Part shown: positions 7,005 through 8,442 of the stretch, piece after piece
Position numbering within the stretch: the first letter of the stretch is position 1
How the letters are laid out: every line of letters begins with the position of its first letter
Assembly: GCA_031290955.1 (NCBI GenBank)
Contig: JAISLJ010000055.1
Coordinates: 1 to 8,442 of the forward strand
Source of the DNA: Zoogloeaceae bacterium
GTDB lineage: Bacteria; Pseudomonadota; Gammaproteobacteria; Burkholderiales; Rhodocyclaceae
Length of the DNA stretch: 8,442 nt
Reading direction: 5' to 3'
Program-made: the position numbers and the translations under genes
Notes under the pieces: model-generated
What the model saw: only the letters and a program-made list of their open reading frames with translations
Database searches by the model: none
Told to the model about the DNA's origin: nothing

Positions 7005-7259
7005 TCACGACTTGACGAGAACGGTGATGCCGCCAACGATGTAAACGATTGCCCAGATGATGGCCCAGGTTTGCAAGGGCATGCCATACATGACGTGCGG
7101 CGGTTCGTCCGGGTCATAGGAGCCATCGTCCATGCTCTGCTTGTCGAAATATTCTCCCAGCTTCCAGAGCGCAACAACGCTGGCAACCGCAGCAATGATC
7201 AGGAAGAGGACGCCTACTACCCCTTTTCCCAAAGCTTCTCCAACTCCGGCAGCCAGCAT
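7005..7259 (-). CDS. Small unrecognised membrane protein with two transmembrane helices
   Basis: An 84-residue protein that I do not recognise. Two hydrophobic helices are clear: residues 13-32 (GVVGVLFLIIAAVASVVALW) and about 64-83 (TWAIIWAIVYIVGGITVLV). They are joined by a polar, acidic loop (DKQSMDDGSYDPDEPP). It probably lies in the inner membrane. ATG at 7257-7259 is the only normal start in the frame but has no Shine-Dalgarno match. The frame stays open upstream to 7380 and reads as hydrophobic just before the ATG (LYALFVPLLFL), so the true start could be upstream at an unusual codon. The gene converges on pdxA and diverges from rpoH. Its overall look, two helices with a coherent charged loop, argues for a real gene. 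Confidence 0.6.
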   Translation of the reverse strand: MLAAGVGEALGKGVVGVLFLIIAAVASVVALWKLGEYFDKQSMDDGSYDPDEPPHVMYGMPLQTWAIIWAIVYIVGGITVLVKS

Positions 7260-7379
7260 GAGGAAAAGAAGCGGAACAAAGAGCGCATAGAGGCCCCGGC
7301 CTCGCGTATGGGGAAGAGGATGAAAATACTTTCTGCCGCCGGGACTTTTCTGTCCGCCTTTTGTCCTGCGTTTTCCGCA

Positions 7380-7406
7380 TTAGCACTCTCGCCAAACGAG
7401 TGCTAG
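7380..7406. promoter_or_regulatory. CIRCE operator (HrcA binding site) upstream of rpoH
   Basis: TTAGCACTC at 7380-7388, nine bases, then GAGTGCTAG at 7398-7406. The CIRCE consensus is TTAGCACTC-N9-GAGTGCTAA, so 17 of 18 arm positions match. HrcA is the heat-sensitive repressor that binds this element, typically at groE and dnaK operons. Here it lies 38 bases before the rpoH start codon. Confidence 0.93.
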
Positions 7407-7409
7407 AAT
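7380..7409 (+). promoter_or_regulatory. Predicted sigma70-type promoter of rpoH, overlapped by CIRCE
   Basis: A -10 box TAGAAT at 7404-7409 and a -35 box TTAGCA at 7380-7385 are separated by 18 bases. The -35 lies in the left CIRCE arm and the -10 shares three bases with the right arm, so bound HrcA would block RNA polymerase. Transcription would begin near 7416, leaving a leader of about 29 bases. Confidence 0.6.
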
Positions 7410-7431
7410 GTGCGCCATCCAATGATCTTGA

Positions 7432-7437
7432 AAGGAG
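7432..7437 (+). promoter_or_regulatory. Ribosome binding site of rpoH
   Basis: AAGGAG lies seven bases before ATG 7445 and fixes that codon as the start. The longer open frame reaching back to 7361 runs through the CIRCE element and is not coding. Confidence 0.85.
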
Positions 7438-7444
7438 CAATACG

Positions 7445-8305
7445 ATGACGCACGCTTTGGCGCTTGCCATGCCTTCCGCCGTGGGTAATCTGGATGCCTA
7501 TATCCAGGCCGCGAACCGGGCGCCCATGTTGACGGAAGAGGAAGAAAACCGCCTCGCCTGCCGCCTGCGCGACGAAGGGGATCTCGATGCCGCCCGGCAA
7601 CTGGTGCTCTCGCACCTGCGGCTGGTGATTTCCATTGCCCGTGGCTACCTGGGCTACGGGCTGCAACATGCCGACCTGATTCAGGAAGGCAATATCGGCC
7701 TCATGAAGGCGGTGAAACGCTTTGACCCGGATCGCGGCGTGCGGCTGGTTTCCTTCGCCATCCACTGGATCAAGGCCGAGATTCACGATTTCATCCTGAA
7801 GAACTGGCGGCTCGTTCGGGTGGCGACCACCAAGGCGCAGCGCAAGCTCTTCTTCAACCTGCGAAGCATGAAGAATGGCTTTGAGGGCGACCAGGCGCTC
7901 TCGCCGGGCCAGACGCGGCAGATTGCCGAAAAGCTGGGCGTGAAGCCTGCGGAAGTGGCGGAAATGGAAACCCGTCTTTCGGGCTACGATCTGGCGCTCG
8001 AAGGCAATCCGGAGGATGAGGAAAGCTACGCGCCCATCGATTACCTCGCCGATTCCCACTACGAACCTACCCGCGTCATTGAGGGCCGGGAGACCGCGCG
8101 CCTGCAAAACGAAGGGCTGCAAAACGCGCTGGAAAACCTTGATCCGCGCAGCCGCCGCATCATTGAGGCTCGCTGGCTTATTGAGGAGGACGAAAAGGGT
8201 GCGACCCTGCACGAACTGGCCGCGGAATTCCAGGTTTCCGCCGAACGCATCCGCCAGATCGAAAACAAGGCGATGCAGAAGCTGCGCGGCTTCCTGACGG
8301 CCTGA
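7445..8305 (+). CDS. rpoH: RNA polymerase heat-shock sigma factor RpoH (sigma32)
   Basis: RpoH directs RNA polymerase to heat-shock promoters. The protein has 286 residues, the normal length. Region 2 is complete (LVLSHLRLVISIARGYLGYG, DLIQEGNIGLMKAVKRFDP, VSFAIHWIKAEIHDF). The RpoH box QRKLFFNLR at residues 132-140 separates it from the housekeeping sigma RpoD. Region 4.2 has a helix-turn-helix near the end (HELAAEFQVSAERIRQIENKAMQKLR). Start ATG 7445 follows AAGGAG. The gene is preceded by a CIRCE operator, so transcription is probably under HrcA control. No inhibitory secondary structure like that of the Escherichia coli rpoH leader can be formed by the short predicted leader alone, although pairing within the coding region cannot be excluded. 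Confidence 0.97.
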   Translation: MTHALALAMPSAVGNLDAYIQAANRAPMLTEEEENRLACRLRDEGDLDAARQLVLSHLRLVISIARGYLGYGLQHADLIQEGNIGLMKAVKRFDPDRGVRLVSFAIHWIKAEIHDFILKNWRLVRVATTKAQRKLFFNLRSMKNGFEGDQALSPGQTRQIAEKLGVKPAEVAEMETRLSGYDLALEGNPEDEESYAPIDYLADSHYEPTRVIEGRETARLQNEGLQNALENLDPRSRRIIEARWLIEEDEKGATLHELAAEFQVSAERIRQIENKAMQKLRGFLTA

Positions 8306-8335
8306 TTCATCCGGGGGAAGAAGGAGAGAGCAACC

Positions 8336-8442
8336 GTGTTCGCAGTCAAGTATTTTGTGCGGTCAGTGTTGATGAAGTTTTTGGTCTATCGTCTTCTGGA
8401 ATGTTCTCCTTTCTGCGCGGAACGCGCGCATATCGGGGAGGG
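8336..8442 (+). CDS. Possible start of an unrecognised gene, cut by the window end
   Basis: GTG 8336 lies nine bases after AAGGAG (8321-8326), 30 bases past the rpoH stop. The frame is open to the window end, giving 35 codons. The N-terminus is basic and hydrophobic (FAVKYFVRSVLMKFLVYRLL), then has two cysteines (ECSPFC). ATG 8372 is an in-frame alternative without a ribosome binding site. The family cannot be told from this fragment. The good Shine-Dalgarno and close spacing suggest co-transcription with rpoH. Confidence 0.4.
   Translation, partial: MFAVKYFVRSVLMKFLVYRLLECSPFCAERAHIGE

Noticed and set aside
7427..7433. CTTGAAA resembling a sigma32 -35 box before rpoH
   Set aside because: A matching -10 would fall inside the coding region, and the bases overlap the ribosome binding site; it is probably coincidence.
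7403..8212. Minus-strand open frame of 269 codons opposite rpoH
   Set aside because: It is antisense to an unambiguous sigma factor gene and crosses the rpoH control region.

Overview
The window looks like chromosomal DNA from a high-GC proteobacterium, most likely a betaproteobacterium. The evidence is the envelope-biogenesis and vitamin B6 operon lptD-surA-pdxA, an RpoH-type heat-shock sigma factor carrying the RpoH box, and an HrcA-type CIRCE operator, which enteric bacteria generally lack. No species can be named from the sequence alone.

Layout. Positions 1-2050 are accessory in character. They hold the 3' end of an unrecognised reading frame, a short tandem repeat that resembles insertion-sequence end repeats, an 18-bp perfect inverted repeat, and a minus-strand gene (553-1566) for a HINT (pretoxin/intein-like) autoprocessing protein. 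The first ~70 residues of that protein read like the two ends of an IS481-type transposase with its middle missing. Most of the HINT gene is visibly AT-richer than the surrounding DNA, which suggests transfer. Positions 1567-2074 hold no convincing gene.

Positions 2075-6928 are a tightly packed plus-strand operon. lptD encodes the outer-membrane LPS translocon. surA encodes a periplasmic chaperone with two parvulin domains, which in other bacteria helps fold LptD. pdxA encodes 4-hydroxythreonine-4-phosphate dehydrogenase of pyridoxal phosphate synthesis. The stop of each gene overlaps the start of the next. A GC-rich hairpin follows pdxA. The rsmA (ksgA) gene that often comes next is not in the window.

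Positions 7005-7259 hold a small, unrecognised two-helix membrane protein on the minus strand, convergent with pdxA and divergent from rpoH. rpoH (7445-8305) has a near-perfect CIRCE element lying over its predicted promoter, so this alternative sigma factor is probably repressed by HrcA. A possible further gene starts at 8336 behind a good ribosome binding site and runs off the window.

The most unusual items are the transposase-relic/HINT chimera with its inverted repeat, and the placement of rpoH under a CIRCE operator.
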